Below, piece by piece: positions 1-11,238 of a stretch of DNA of 64,000 bases. Origin of the DNA: Allomyces macrogynus ATCC 38327 (lineage: Eukaryota > Blastocladiomycota > Blastocladiomycetes > Blastocladiales > Blastocladiaceae); assembly GCA_000151295.1 (NCBI GenBank), contig GG745344.1:713043-777042 (forward strand), given 5' to 3'. Each line of letters starts with the position of its first letter. The first letter of the stretch is position 1. The notes beneath the pieces were generated by a model, which saw only the letters and a list, made by a program, of their open reading frames with translations, searched no databases and was not told where the DNA came from. Both the position numbers and the translations under genes were made by a program.

Positions 1-981
1 AACCCCGTGGCGCTTCGCTCGTCGCCGGTGGGCGGCGCGACGCAGCCGACGTGGACGCGCGGCGTGGTGGCGCGGCTGGATCCAGAAAGAGACAAGCGAG
101 TAAGTCTGTGTCGAGGCACGGAAAACCAACCGACACCAAAACATACCATCCCCTGCACCCGCCGCCGTTCGAGGGCCTGTAGCTGACGGCCGTGCTGCCG
201 CTGGCGCGGATCGCACCGTCGCGTTGGCCCTCGCCTGGCCCGCACCTGCCGGCTCCTTGATCGATCGCGCTCCACTGGGCGTCGGGCCCCTCGACCGCGT
301 CGCGCCAAGCGGCGGCGACCCGCCTGCTGACGACACGGATGAGGCCGATGACGGCGACGACGATGCAGCCGACGACAATGCCGAAGACGACGGTGCCGTG
401 GGCGATGCCGCATTCGCCGCCGGGATCCGGCGCGCGGCTGCGAGCGCTGCGGCTCGCATCGGCGGGGCCGGGACGTACGCCGGCGGCGGCGGCGGTGGCG
501 GCAGTGATCCCCCTGCCGCACCCGGCTTTCGCACCGGCATTGGCGACGTGACGAGGTACTTTTTCTTGTCGGCGTCAGAGAGCCGCACGACAAGCGCACG
601 CACGGTCGACGTCTCGGGCGTGCCGAGGTCCACATTGAGCCCCATATGAATACTCGCGTGAATCTCGTTGTGGAACTCAAAGAGCACTTTGCCCGTGAAC
701 GAACCCCACGCGTCGAGTTCGTGTAGGACATAGGTGCCGTCCGGTTGTCGCTCGAGGTCGCGCGTGGGCGGGTTGAACGTTTCGTGCAGTTCCACGGCAA
801 TGCGCGCGCACAGTCGCGGCAGGACGCGCGAGTCGGGCACTTTGCCCGTCTTGGCGTCGAGCGCCTCGACGTGCACGGAAAATCGGTAGACGGGCGTGCG
901 TTTCGGGCCGTCGCGCTTGCCCTGCGGATGCGGCCGCGTGCGCACGGTCAGCCGCACCATCACCTTGGTCGGACCGGCCAT
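1..981 (-). CDS. YEATS-domain protein, 3' part outside window
   Basis: An open frame runs from an ATG at 981 to the left edge with no stop. Its first ~130 residues look like a YEATS domain, an acyl-lysine reader found in AF9, Taf14, GAS41 and Sas5-type chromatin and transcription complexes. Visible hallmarks are the N-terminal strand VMVRLTVRTR, then VYRFSVHVEA, then IAVELHETFNPPTR (YEATS consensus: FxLHxSFxxPxR) and HELDAWGSFTGKVLFEFHN (consensus: ExGWGxFxxxIxxxF), with the Trp near residue 92. The rest is Ala/Pro/Ser-rich and probably disordered. A GTATGT donor at 146-141 and a TCCAG acceptor near 76 suggest an intron at about 76-146. The frame stays open upstream of 981, but the preceding residues are a Ser run, so the ATG at 981 is preferred. 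The assignment rests on motif pattern; which YEATS subfamily it belongs to cannot be told. Confidence 0.65.
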   Translation of the reverse strand, partial: MAGPTKVMVRLTVRTRPHPQGKRDGPKRTPVYRFSVHVEALDAKTGKVPDSRVLPRLCARIAVELHETFNPPTRDLERQPDGTYVLHELDAWGSFTGKVLFEFHNEIHASIHMGLNVDLGTPETSTVRALVVRLSDADKKKYLVTSPMPVRKPGAAGGSLPPPPPPPAYVPAPPMRAAALAAARRIPAANAASPTAPSSSALSSAASSSPSSASSVSSAGGSPPLGATRSRGPTPSGARSIKEPAGAGQARANATVRSAPAAARPSATGPRTAAGAGDGMFWCRLVFRASTQTYSLVSFWIQPRHHAARPRRLRRAAHRRRAKRHGV

Positions 982-1930
982 GTTGAGCAGCGGTGGTGCG
1001 GGCGAGGACGAGGACGAGGACGAAGACGAAGAGGGCACGGAAGGGATCGTGCGCGGTGGCGATGTGGGGCCGGAGCGAAGCGGCGGCGGTATCAGCCTGA
1101 CCAGTGGCTGGGCGGCCGATGGCTCCTGGAGCAGGTCAGACGGGACGGCCAGCACGCGCGCGCGACTGGCAGAGAACAAGCGCCCACGAATACTTGAACG
1201 CCCAAGGCAAAGAGAGACGAGGCAGCACGGCGCAACGGCGCGCGGGTACTGGCGTGCTCAGTGCGCTCGACAACGCGCTGCAGGTCGGGCCGTTGGTTGA
1301 AGCGGACGGTTGGGCGGTCGTGATGGCAGCGTCTGCGGCGCGGTTGCAGCACGGCGCGTCGGCGTCGTTGTGGGGCGCCGCCGAGTGCCGTCGAGTGCGG
1401 GCAGTGGCGACGCGTGGGCGAGCGGGCCAGGACGGGGAGAGAGCGTCGCTGGTGTCGCAGGCGGCCGACAAAGGAGGAACCGACGACTGTCCGACCGACT
1501 GAAACGGTGACGGCACAGCGCGTCACCTTTCTTTCGGCCACGCCAGACTCCTCTTGATTGCTTTTTCCACGCCAGACGTTCGTTCGCTCTCTGGCCTCTT
1601 TGGCCGGGCATACCTAACACTTTCGTTGATTTATCCACCCTCGACCCCGTCTCGGCTCCGGTTCCCCTGGATCTATTTTGTTGTCCATGGCCGACCTGTG
1701 CTTGTCTTCATGGTATCAGTGCCGTGTGCGCATCGCTCCTGGTCTCCTGTTCAGCGCGGCAATCGGCGCGCCGTTCTGACCATTTCAAAATGCAACCACC
1801 GTGACATTTGGACACTGCACCGATTCCTCGTGCTCCAGCGCAATTCTGCGCTCATTCGCGACCTTCTCCACCTCTTGGCGCCGCTGCCGCACCACGACTC
1901 CGTCTGCTGTCCTCGGCCAGGCGGTCTCGC
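982..1930. other. intergenic, no supported gene
   Basis: This stretch lies between the start of the YEATS gene and the stop of the glycolipid transfer gene, both on the minus strand. It holds only overlapping GC-driven frames with arginine-rich, motif-free translations, and a (GAGGAC)-type repeat near 1005-1036. It should contain the YEATS promoter and the 3' end of the GLTP transcript. Confidence 0.5.
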
Positions 1931-2802
1931 TCACTCGTACTGCCCGTCCTTGTAGAACCGCACCAGGATCGCGAGCCGTTCCTCGAGCGCCACGAGCCAC
2001 GCGTCGAGCTGCGCCTGCACGCGCGCCTCGTCCGACCCGAGCTTGCTGTAAAAATCCTTGCGGTACGGGCACGCCTTCATGGCCATCTACTCTCGCCACC
2101 GCCAGGGTCAGCATTGGCCCGGCAACGAGAATGGAGACACCGAGCACCCGTACCGTGAAAATAGGCCGCACAAACAAGCCGTGGAACGGCTTGAGCGTCT
2201 CCTCGTAGGCTTTGGTAAACGAGTCGGCCAGCTCCTCGCTCGGCTGGTCGTGCGACCGGCGCAGCGCCTTGGCGCAGAATTCGAGTCCGCTAGAGATCAA
2301 CGGTCAGGTTGCACATTTGCTTACTCGCGAAAGAGAGAGAAGATCACGAACCGCTTGAGCCACAGCAGCCCCTCAGTCGCCGTCTTCTTCTTGTCGGCCT
2401 TTTCGTCGAGCACAATTGCCTGCAGCGTCGTGTACTTGGCCGTGTCCGTCACGTACTTGTCGCGAATCTTCTACTTGCCCGGCGTTTTGCGTCGCGTCAG
2501 AACGCGACCCTCCTCTCATCGATTTGGTATCGACGCGCACCTTGACATTGCCCGCCATGTCAGACTGCACCGGCTTGAACGCGGCGCTGCCGAGCAAATC
2601 TATACGGCGCAGAAAACGCGGTCAGCGCGCGTGGGTCCCGCATGCAACCAACCGCTCGACGACGATTCGCACCGAGCAGCGCAATCAGCCCTTCGGTCGC
2701 CTCGAGAAACGCGGCCGTCTCGATCCCTTGGTCGTTTGACGCGACTTGCACTTGCGTGAAGTTTTTCGGGAGCGTGTCAAAGAAGGTGCTCGTGACCGAC
2801 AT
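1931..2802 (-). CDS. Glycolipid transfer protein (GLTP/HET-C2 type)
   Basis: Five exons join in phase: 2802-2673, 2599-2541, 2470-2352, 2289-2154 and 2086-1931, giving 199 residues, the usual size of the family. GLTPs are soluble all-helical proteins that carry glycosphingolipids such as glucosylceramide between membranes. The product reads like fungal HET-C2: FLEATEGLIALL, then DLLGSAAFKPVQSDMAGNVK, then ATEGLLWLKRGLEF, then YEETLKPFHGLFVRPIF and MKACPYRKDFYSKLG. The family's glycan-binding signature is the DxxxN in SDMAGNVK with the Trp of LLWLKRGLEF and the His of LKPFH; all are present. One intron uses a GTTCGT donor; the others use GTGCG or GTACG. The downstream gene on the same strand makes sphingoid-base double bonds (see the desaturase), so a role in the glucosylceramide pathway is plausible. 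The family assignment is secure. Confidence 0.93.
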
Positions 2803-3545
2803 GGTGGTGAAGGCAGCGAATGCGGTCGTGGCGGTGTGGAGGTGGAAGGTCGGTTGTCGTTGGGCGCGCGGTGGTGGTGGCGCGGACTGGAGCAGCATGC
2901 GTGCTGGGCGGTTGCTAGGCACAAAGTGCGGTCGACGCGGAATGAATTGGCGCGGGGATCGTTGCGCGCGAACGGTCGAGCGGATGCCGTGCAGGATCAA
3001 GGGCATGGTGGCAAGAGGCGCGCCCCGGCGCGTCTCGCAGGTGGGAAAACCTGGCCGACGGCGCGCACGAGGGGCAACACGCCCCGTGCGCAAGGGCCAT
3101 GGCCGCGCACCGACGCGCGCTGCGCGACACGTTGCCGATCTCATTTTGAACCAGCGTGAACAAGTGGTGGAGAGGGTTTGGACGGGCGCGCGGAGTCGTC
3201 ACCGTAGTGTAGTTCGAAAGTGCAGATTGATGTTCCAACGTTGCTGGGCCGGTGTCTGCGCTGTTCGCTTGAGCCTCGCAAACAACCAACTGCCTTTTGG
3301 TCGTGGGCTCGGACTACTTTCGACGACGACACGTCCCCACGCACATTGTCTCAGCCAACCCCTCCACCGACGCCATGGGTCGCAGCAAGTGGCCAATAAT
3401 CTACATTTGTGCAATGGTCCCCACGCAACCCGAAACGGAAACGCTCCCAAACGATAACCAAAAAACAATCAAACCGCGCAACAACCGCATTGCAAGAGTC
3501 GACAACGACGGCCGGACGCGGACGGAACTCTCGACGACGCTCGTC
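2803..3545. other. intergenic between desaturase 3' end and GLTP start
   Basis: No conserved coding signal is visible on either strand. The segment should hold the GLTP promoter (minus strand) and the 3' flank of the desaturase gene. No clear TATA box was seen. Confidence 0.45.
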
Positions 3546-4869
3546 TTACTCGGCCTTTGCACTCTTGCGCACTGTCTGAATCGTGGCGCGGCCATTCTTG
3601 TGGTCCTCGAAATGCCGGCCCAACCGTGACTGCGGGCCCAGCTCGTCCTTCATGACAAACTCGTAAATGACGCGCACCCACGACGTGTGGTAAGCGATCG
3701 TGTCGTAGAACTCGGGCGCGATGGCGCGAATCGCGGGCAGCTTGGACCACGGCACCTTGGTGAAGTCGTGGTGCTCGTTGTGGTACCCAATGTTCATGAA
3801 CGGGCCGTTCAGCGAGCCGTAGTACGAGTAGGTCTCCTGGCCGCCGTTCCACGTGTAGTGTTCTGGGATTGGGTGGAGACGGTCGTGAGTTGCGTGCGCG
3901 AGCGAGTAACGCGACGCGAAGTGAAATGTACCTTGAATGAAGTGCGCCGCGGCCGGGTGCAGCCCGTACCCGAACCACAGCGAGAGCGCCAAATACGCGA
4001 GCCCGCGCGGCCCACACAGCGAGAAGACGGCCAGGTCCGAGGAAATGGTCCAGAACCAGTTGATGATCTCCCACGTCTGCGGCGTCTTGAGCATCAAGGC
4101 CCCGCGCAGCACGTAGAGGAACGGGAAGCAAAACACCCACAGCAGCTTGAGCACTTTACTGCCCTTGATCAGCTTCCACTCGATGGCGAGCGGCAAGTCC
4201 GGGTCCTTGCCGTAGACGCCCTGGAACGTGTGGTGCTCGAGGTGGTACCGCCGGAACGAGGCCGAGATCGGGAAAACCTGGTGGTGCGAGTGAGGGTGGG
4301 GTTTGTTGCGTGGGCCGCGGCACAGGGAACGGAGCGCCGTGGGTGCAACAAAAACGTACGATGCCAATGTTGACAATCAACCCAAGGAACCGGTTCAGAA
4401 TCGGCGTCTTGAACGCCAAGTTATGCGAACACTCGTGGATCAAGACGCCAAACACGCCCGTGATCGTCGCGCCAACCACGTACGCGACAGCGACCATGTA
4501 CCCCCAATGCGCGTCCTTCCAGGGCCCGGCACCAAACGCGTAGGCGAGCGCGACCTGCGTCGAGACGAGCGCGAGCGTGACCCACTTGGTATTCGTGTCG
4601 ATCCCGTAGAGCTCCTTGACTTCCGGGTGCTTGGCCGTGATTGCGAGTCGCCGCTTCAGGTGCGGCTCGTCCATGTCGTCCTGCGCAATGTCCCAGTGCT
4701 TGTTGGGCACCGACGTTTCCCACTCGCCGAGATACGTCGGGTGCCGCACGTCGTACGCGACGTCGTCAGCGTCAGCACCGAACCCAGCGGACTGGGCGGC
4801 GAGCGTCTTCTCGAGCGTGTGCGGCACGGGCGCGCGCGGCAGCGGCGGGCGCGCGGTTGTGTCGGTCAT
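3546..4869 (-). CDS. Sphingolipid delta-4 desaturase (DES1 type)
   Basis: Exons 4869-4360, 4277-3932 and 3862-3546 join in phase to 390 residues. This ER membrane di-iron enzyme introduces the 4,5-trans double bond into dihydroceramide to make ceramide, the precursor of glucosylceramide in fungi. The three histidine boxes are visible: HECSH in exon 1 (residues ~150), HLEHH early in exon 2, and NEHHD in exon 3. The N-terminal block (WETSVPNKHW, HPEVKELYG) is typical of the Lipid_DES domain that precedes the desaturase fold. Membrane segments surround HECSH and the WVFCFPFLYVLRGAL stretch. The start at 4869 gives the expected short N-terminus. Donors are GTACGT and GTACAT; acceptors are CAG. 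Bifunctional delta-4 desaturase/C4-hydroxylase activity cannot be excluded from sequence. Confidence 0.94.
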
Positions 4870-5984
4870 GGTGAAATGGTGATGCGGCGCGCGATGCGGG
4901 GAGTCGGGTGGAAGTGGGGCGCGGAAGTGGCGGGCAGTCTGTGCGAGTCGAGAGTGCCAATTCGACGGCAAGGAGAGAGGGGGGGGGGGGGGGGGGGTCA
5001 GCGCGGCGGCGACCTCGGTGGAGAGAGAAGAGGAGCGCGCGGGCGAGGCCGAGAAACTCTGGCGCGCGGCGGGCGGCGTCGTGGGCGAGGACGGCGTCGG
5101 CGTCGGCGTCGGCAACGTGCACGAGCTCGCACGCGCGGAGAGTTGGCGGGGACGCGAAACGCAAATCGCGATCGCTGCGAGACAGTCGTGCCGCTGATGC
5201 ACGTGACACGCGCGCGTCGCGCCTCCACCGCACCCCTCCCCCACCTCCTCCGCACGCGCCGGCCGGTCGCCTCGCCGTTCTTGGCAACGCCGCGCCGCTC
5301 TAAGATGCCGGAAAACGCACCAATAAAGTGTGCGCCGCGACTTGGTGCAGTGCAATGGGTTGGTATCAGAGCAGCGGGCGCCGCGATCAAAATTCACGGA
5401 TTGGAAACGGATTCGGAGCAGCGACGGCGCACGGCGTCGCGGCGGCAGTGGTCGTGAACAGACCTGGAGAGCGGGAGGAGAGTGCAATCAGCGTCGGCGT
5501 GTGGGCGGCGCCGACGTTTTGAGGACCGCGGCGTCGTTGGCGACGGGATGGTCGAGTCTCGCAACGGCGCTTGATCAAGTCTGACTCAAGGTGACCTGCA
5601 CCGCCGCCAAGGGGACGCCGACAACAACAACATTCACAAGCGTCCTATCATCACGCCGATCCGGGTCTGCGTGCCGACCAGGGTTGCCAGGCTGGGCATG
5701 GCACAGACTCGTTCACGTCCCTTGCCCACGCTTTGAGTTGCTGGATCCCAATAGGCCCGTTTGGGCCTGCCGAGGCTACATTCTTGCCCAGCCTCTGGCA
5801 CTGGCGCGACGAGCGAGGCGACGGAGCGACGTGCGACGCGACGTTCACAACGACGGTGACGACGACGACGACGACGACGACTGCTCCTGGCGACGACGGC
5901 CGCAAAATCGGCGAGACGTAACAAATTATATCAATACAAGGCGCACATACACTCGCTCCTCCGAACCCAGACGGGTTCGCCAAC
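4870..5984. other. intergenic with homopolymer and trinucleotide repeats
   Basis: This is the 5' flank of the desaturase gene and the 3' flank of the porin gene. It contains a run of about 18 G near 4980-4997 and a GAC/ACG trinucleotide run around 5855-5881. A frame reads through the desaturase start to about 5487, but its translation is arginine/proline-rich and shows no motif, so it is not called as coding. Confidence 0.5.
4980..4997. repeat. poly-G homopolymer run
   Basis: About 18 consecutive G residues sit about 110-130 bases upstream of the desaturase ATG (minus strand), so on the transcribed strand it is a poly-C tract in the promoter/5' UTR. Length errors are common in such runs. Confidence 0.9.
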
Positions 5985-7064
5985 TTAGGCCTCAAACACA
6001 AACGCCGCGCCGACCTTGTGCACGTTCTCGCTCAACCGTGTCGTATCAAACGCGCCGCCGACGGTCACCTTGACGCCCGGGCGCAGCACCTGCGTGTAAC
6101 CCAGACCGAGGACGCCGGCGTTGTTGAACTTGACCTTGGCAAAGGCGCCGCCGTCCAGGTGGTACTTGGCGGCCACGTCCATGTTGACCGCAGCACCGGC
6201 CTTGCGGTCCCAGGTCGCGCGCGCCGCCGTCTCGAGATGCTTGGCGACCTTATGGTAGATTGCGACGGCATAGGTGTCGAGCTTGTTTCCGACGTGCGCG
6301 GTCACGGCGTACTCGGACGTCGCCATGCCAACGGCCAGGTTGTACTTGGTCGTCGCGCCCGTCGACACGTCGTAGGCGGTCTCGAGACCAGCGAGGATGC
6401 CGTTCTGGCTAAAGAATGCGCGTTTTGGCATAAGTCGTCCACGTCGGTGACGCACCACGCGGGAACGGAAGAGATTCGTACTTGATGGCAATGTCCGCCG
6501 TCGCAATCGGGCCCTTGAACACGTCGAGCGCCGCGCGCGTGGCCACACCCGGTTGCCGGAACTCGGCGCCGATCTTGGCGTGCTTCTGGTTGGCGTGCGG
6601 CATCAGCGCGCCCAGCACCGTCACCTTGAGCCCCTTGGTCAGCGCATCAGCCAGTTCAATCTCGCCCGACAGGACGTTCGACGTCGTCCACGTCTCGGTG
6701 AGCGTCAGGCCTATAACATGCGAGTATGGTCAGTTGCGAACGTGGCATCTAGCGGACGCGAAGAGCGGGTGCGCACCCTTGGACTTGTCGGCATACTTGG
6801 TCTTGAGCTCGGCAGCGACACCGCCGGCCTTGTTGTCGCGGTTCGCGGCGACCGTGAAGTTCTACATTGGCGTGTCGGGTCGGCGCGTCAGCTGCATGGT
6901 TCGCGTCGTCGTCATGGTTGCCGTAGTTGCGGGCGAGCAGAAGAACTTACCACGCCGTTGGCGGCCGTCGTCTTGGTCTCGGCCTTGATCGCACCCGGGT
7001 TGCCAAAGTCCTTGGAGAGCAGGTCGGCCGCGGCCTTGCCAATGTCGGAGAACACAATCGACAT
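5985..7064 (-). CDS. Mitochondrial outer-membrane porin (VDAC)
   Basis: Four exons (7064-6951, 6861-6777, 6710-6482, 6408-5985) join in phase to 283 residues, exactly the VDAC length. The protein forms the 19-stranded beta-barrel channel that passes metabolites and nucleotides across the mitochondrial outer membrane. The N-terminal amphipathic segment MSIVFSDIGKAAADLLSKDF is followed by alternating beta-strand patterns: ELKTKYADKSKG, LTLTETWTTSNVLSGEIEL and GLKVTVLGALMPH. The C-terminal strands are GVLGLGYTQVLRPGVKVTVGG and VHKVGAAFVFEA. Intron donors are GTAAGT, GTGCGC and GTACGA; the last splits the codon in ..AIN|QNGILAGLE. No truncation is seen. Confidence 0.95.
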
Positions 7065-7883
7065 GTTTGCTGGTACTTGTTGCTGTTGCGAGTTCACAGA
7101 GAGCGAGAGCGAGAGTGTCGTCCAGCACGAACCGGAGCCGAGAGCGAAATTCGGGCCCCTTTTGTAGCCCGAGGACACGGCGACGACGTTGGTTTGCACG
7201 TCGCGCTCGTGCGTGCTTTGGGGCGCGTCGCTCATGCCTCGGCCAACTTGGGTATGCCCGCTCGGTGTGCACGTGTCGATGCGCGCCACCTCCCTTTCCC
7301 CAAAGCGCGTCTCGCACCCAGATGCCGCGAAAAGAAAAACTAAACTGTGACGGGGCATTTTGGTTCACGAATCCTCCATCTTGGCGCGCGTGGGGCCCGA
7401 ATCCGGCCTTGGCTCGCGCGACAGGGGCCGACCGGGTCAGGGATCCCAAGAGCAAGGTTGCCCAGCGTGTTGTGCCCAGAGCCGGTGCCGCGTGACGGCG
7501 AGGGTTGGGCGAGCCCTGGTCGTCGAATAGTGGATAATGGCTGGGACCGCGTCGCGGACACCGAACCGTGCCAGACGCGAGACTGGACGAGCTCTGTTCG
7601 GCATGCCTGCCGGCGTGGGCGCGCTCGTGTTCGCTCTGAGCAGACAACGCACGTTTGTTCGTTCGTATCGTCGCCGGCCCGCACCAGGACAAAAATGGAA
7701 TCATATTTGGGCGTGTCCCAACCGTGTAGCTATAAAGAAAATAATGAGCGCCAAACTGAAACCAAACTCGGGACCCCGCCATCGCCGCCGCCTTGGAACG
7801 CGTGGCCAGACCAAGTCCCTCTCCACACACACTCTCTCTCTTCAAAGTCCATCGCTGCGCTTGGCCAGCACCCGCTCCCGCGC
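7065..7883. other. intergenic, porin promoter side
   Basis: These 819 bases lie between the start of porin and the stop of acyl-CoA synthetase (both minus). A GA-rich purine tract follows the porin start (about 7098-7117). No conserved protein or RNA was recognised. Confidence 0.5.
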
Positions 7884-10556
7884 CTACTTCTTGTACGCGG
7901 CATCGATCTGCGGCTTGAAAAACTGCACGACCTCGCGGCGCTTGAGTTTCATCGCCGCCGTGAGCAACCCGTTCTCGGGCGTCCACTCCTCGTCGGCAAC
8001 AATCACGTCCTGCACCATTTCGGCCGGCACGAACCCGTTCGACTTGCCAACGGCCTTCAAGTCGTCGAGAATCGCGGCGCGAATCACCTTGTTCGGGCAC
8101 AGCTGCTCCCACGACGAATAGGCGATCCCGTGTGCGCGCGCGACCGCCTGGATCGCCCCGGGCACCGGGGAGACGATGGCGATCGGGAAGTACCGGTGCG
8201 AGTCGGCGTACCTGGGGATGGAAGCGCAAAGTGAGCCGAGAGTCGTGGATGACTGGAGAGAATGGGCAACACGTACACGCAAATGCGATTGACAAACTTG
8301 GACCCGGAGTAGATCGACTCAAGCTTTTCCAGCGCAATGTACTCGCCGTGCGCGAGCTTGACGAGATTCTTTTTGCGGTCGATGATGGAAATCGATCCGT
8401 TCTAGCATCACGTTCGTCGCATCAGTCTCGGCTATGCACGCCATCCACTCTCGCATCCACGACCGCGTCGAGTGGCGAAAAGACAAAAAGAAAAAGAACC
8501 ACGCACCGGATTCAACCGGCCAATATCGCCCGTGAGCAGCCACCCGTCGGGCGTCAAGCACTCCTGCGTGAGCTTGGGCTACATGCGATCCGAGAGCGCG
8601 TCAGCGACCACTTCAACGGCCCAAATCCGGCCATCACCAACCCATGAACCCGCGCTCGAGCGTACCTGGTTGTAATACCCCTGGAACACCGACGGTCCAC
8701 GGACCCAAACCTCGCCCATCGGCGTCTTCCCACGCGCCTTGTACCCGGCCTCGGGCACGTCGACGACCTTGATTTCCACGCACCCCATGGGCCCGCCGAC
8801 ATTCCCAAACAAGTCCGGCCCGAGCCCAGGCGTCCAAATCGCAATCACCCCCGACCCTTCCGTCATCCCATACCCCTGGACGATCGGGCAAATGACCGTC
8901 GTCAGGAACAGCTGCGTGTCCTCGGAAATCGGGGCGCCACCCGACATGGCGACGGCAAGTCGCCCGCCCGTCTGCGCCTTGACCTTGTTGAACACGAGCA
9001 CGTCGGCGAGCCACCCGATCGGCAGGCCCCAGAAGAGCGACATTTGCTTGACTTTGTAGGCGAGCCAAAAGACCTTTTGCAACGGCGGCGACATGGTCGC
9101 GACTTTGGCGAGCACGCCCTTCTTGATCGAGTCCCAGACGACCGGCACGCCCGCCATCACCGTCGGGCGCAGTTCCTGAATGTCGCCCTTGCAGTTGCGC
9201 ACCGACGCTTCGGTGAGCGTCTTGGGCGAGCCGTACCCGATCGAGACGCCGGAGAAGAGCATGTAGGTCTCGACGACGAGTTCCAGGATCTGGAGCGGGG
9301 TGGAGAAGGTGAGATCTGGTGCACTTGCTCGGCGTGAGGGGTCCAATCGAAATGATACGTACGTGAGCGAGCGGCAAAAACGCCAGGTACATGTTGCCCT
9401 CGTGCAAGACTCCGGGAATCACGCCAGCGACACCGCCGACGGCCGCGACAATACTCGAATGGTTGAGCATGACGCCCTTGGGGTTGCCCGTCGACCCGGA
9501 CGTATACCTAGCCAATCGACGCGTCAGCACCCCATCTCCTTTCGATTCCACCTCGCCTTACCACCGCGACAACGCACATGATGCAGCACAAATCGTCCTT
9601 CTTTGGCGGCCGCGCCGGCCGCGGACGCACCGTGCCCATGGCCTTGAGTTCGTCGAGTGTGACAATGCGCAGCCGGTTGCCACCGGCGGCCTGCAACGCC
9701 GCGAGCGTTGCGGGCGCAGCCTCGCCAAAGTAGACGACATGGCGCAAGGTCGCGTTCTTGGCGACGATCTTGGTCAAGGTCGGGATCAGGTCGGCGTGCA
9801 GGAAAATCAGCGGGATCTGCGGCTCGTCGAGCGAGTAGAGCAGACCGTCTGGGCCGAGCGTGTCGTAGGCGGTCGCAATCGCCAGCGAGTGCGCGAAACA
9901 ACCGTGCGCAAAGAGCTGCCATTCCGGGCTGCGGTGGAGTGTCAGTCGGAGACACATGTAGATCGGAGACAACAATGAGGTACGCACCACGTCGGCGCGT
10001 AGAGACACGCCTTGTCGCCCGGGTTGTACCCGAGCTCGGCCAGACCAGCGCCAATGGCGAGCGCCTGCTGCAGCGCCTCCTTGCACGAGATCCACCGGTA
10101 GGGCGAGAGCTCAAAGTACTTCCACTGCTTGGTTTCCGTGACTTGCTTGCCGGCGACCGTCTTGGTCACCTGCTTCGCCTCGTGGTGAATCCGTAAAATC
10201 TTGCGCGCTCCGTAGCACGGGTTATCCGCATAGACCGTGGCCGCATACACCAGCACATCGTGCACCGTCTTGACAGACTCGGCGGGACTCGCAATCAATC
10301 CGTGCTTGGCGCACTTGTGCCGGATCCGGTTCGACTGCTCGAGACCGTCCGCGAGCACCCGCGGTTCGGGCACCGTAACTGACACGTTTTGCGAGGATGG
10401 CGGGCGGAAGAGCGCCAAGGTCGTCGCGAACAGGATCGCGCATGACGCCAGGAGCGGCGTCAATAGGTCGCCGTGCCGCGCAAAGGCCACGGCGATAAAG
10501 TCGTGCACGAGCGCGCGCACGTCGACGTTAGCGACGGACGCGGCGAGCGCTGACAT
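7884..10556 (-). CDS. Long-chain acyl-CoA synthetase
   Basis: Seven exons (10556-9988, 9928-9578, 9507-9363, 9289-8666, 8578-8507, 8401-8277, 8211-7884) join in phase to 737 residues. The enzyme activates long-chain fatty acids with ATP and CoA. Diagnostic ANL-superfamily motifs are the P-loop YTSGSTGNPKG (the codon for its Tyr is split by an intron), PTVMAGVPVVWDSI, QGYGMTEGSG, TGDIGRLN and IIDRKKNLVKLAHGEYI. The last is the FACS signature of ACSL-type enzymes. A hydrophobic segment (LLTPLLASCAILFATTLALF, residues ~30-50) suggests ER or lipid-droplet anchoring, as in ACSL3/4 and yeast Faa-type relatives. The frame is open upstream to 11315, but the ATG at 10556 gives the family-like N-terminus. 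It shares a ~680-base spacer with the divergent ZNF830-like gene. Confidence 0.94.
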
Positions 10557-11238
10557 GGTGGGCGCGGCCGGATCGAACGCGGCGAGCAGGACGCGCAGGA
10601 TGCGAGGGTGGGTCGCCGTCGTGCGGGGTGGGCGCGCGGGAATGAGCGGGTGGGTGTCAACGGGCGCGCACGGTCGGATCGCGCGAGCACTAGCAGCAGG
10701 AGCTTGCAGTAGCGGCGGCGGTTGGTGGTGCTGGTGCTTGCGAGTCGCCTTCTTGTTGTTGAGCAAAGCTTGCAGCTGCAGCGGGTCGGGGTCGCGTCGG
10801 CGCGGAGAGGAAAGCACACGCGCGTCAGCGTCGTTGGCGTCGGCGCACTGCCACGTCGCTGGTTCGCGCGGGAGCTGGTGCCCGGATCGTCGTGCAGCCG
10901 CTGACGGGCGTCGGCTTGGCGGCCTCCCTTGTGCGACGCGGAGGAGGAGGAGGTGGTGACGAGACCGAAGCAACGACGGCGCGCGTTTCAGAAAATCAGC
11001 GGGGACGGACTCGTTGGATCCCGTGGGACGCGCTGCACGTTTGATGTCTGACGTCACCGGCCCCATGCAAGCCTCGCGTGGCGCCAGGCGCCAGATCTGT
11101 CGAGCGCACGTGGGTGCGCGTCCTCTGGGTGCGATCATCCTCCACCGCAACCGTTCATCGCTGTCGTTGACAACGATTTGGTAACCTCGACTACCGCGTC
11201 CAGCACGACCACCCCGCGCGAACCCAACCAGCCGCAAC
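10557..11238. promoter_or_regulatory. divergent promoter region, ACSL / ZNF830-like
   Basis: These 682 bases separate two head-to-head start codons (10556 minus, 11239 plus). No independent gene is supported, so the spacer must carry both promoters. No TATA box was seen. Confidence 0.5.

Noticed and set aside
4303..5457. 384-codon plus-strand frame across the desaturase start
   Set aside because: Antisense to desaturase exon 1 and extends into G-rich flank; arginine-rich translation.
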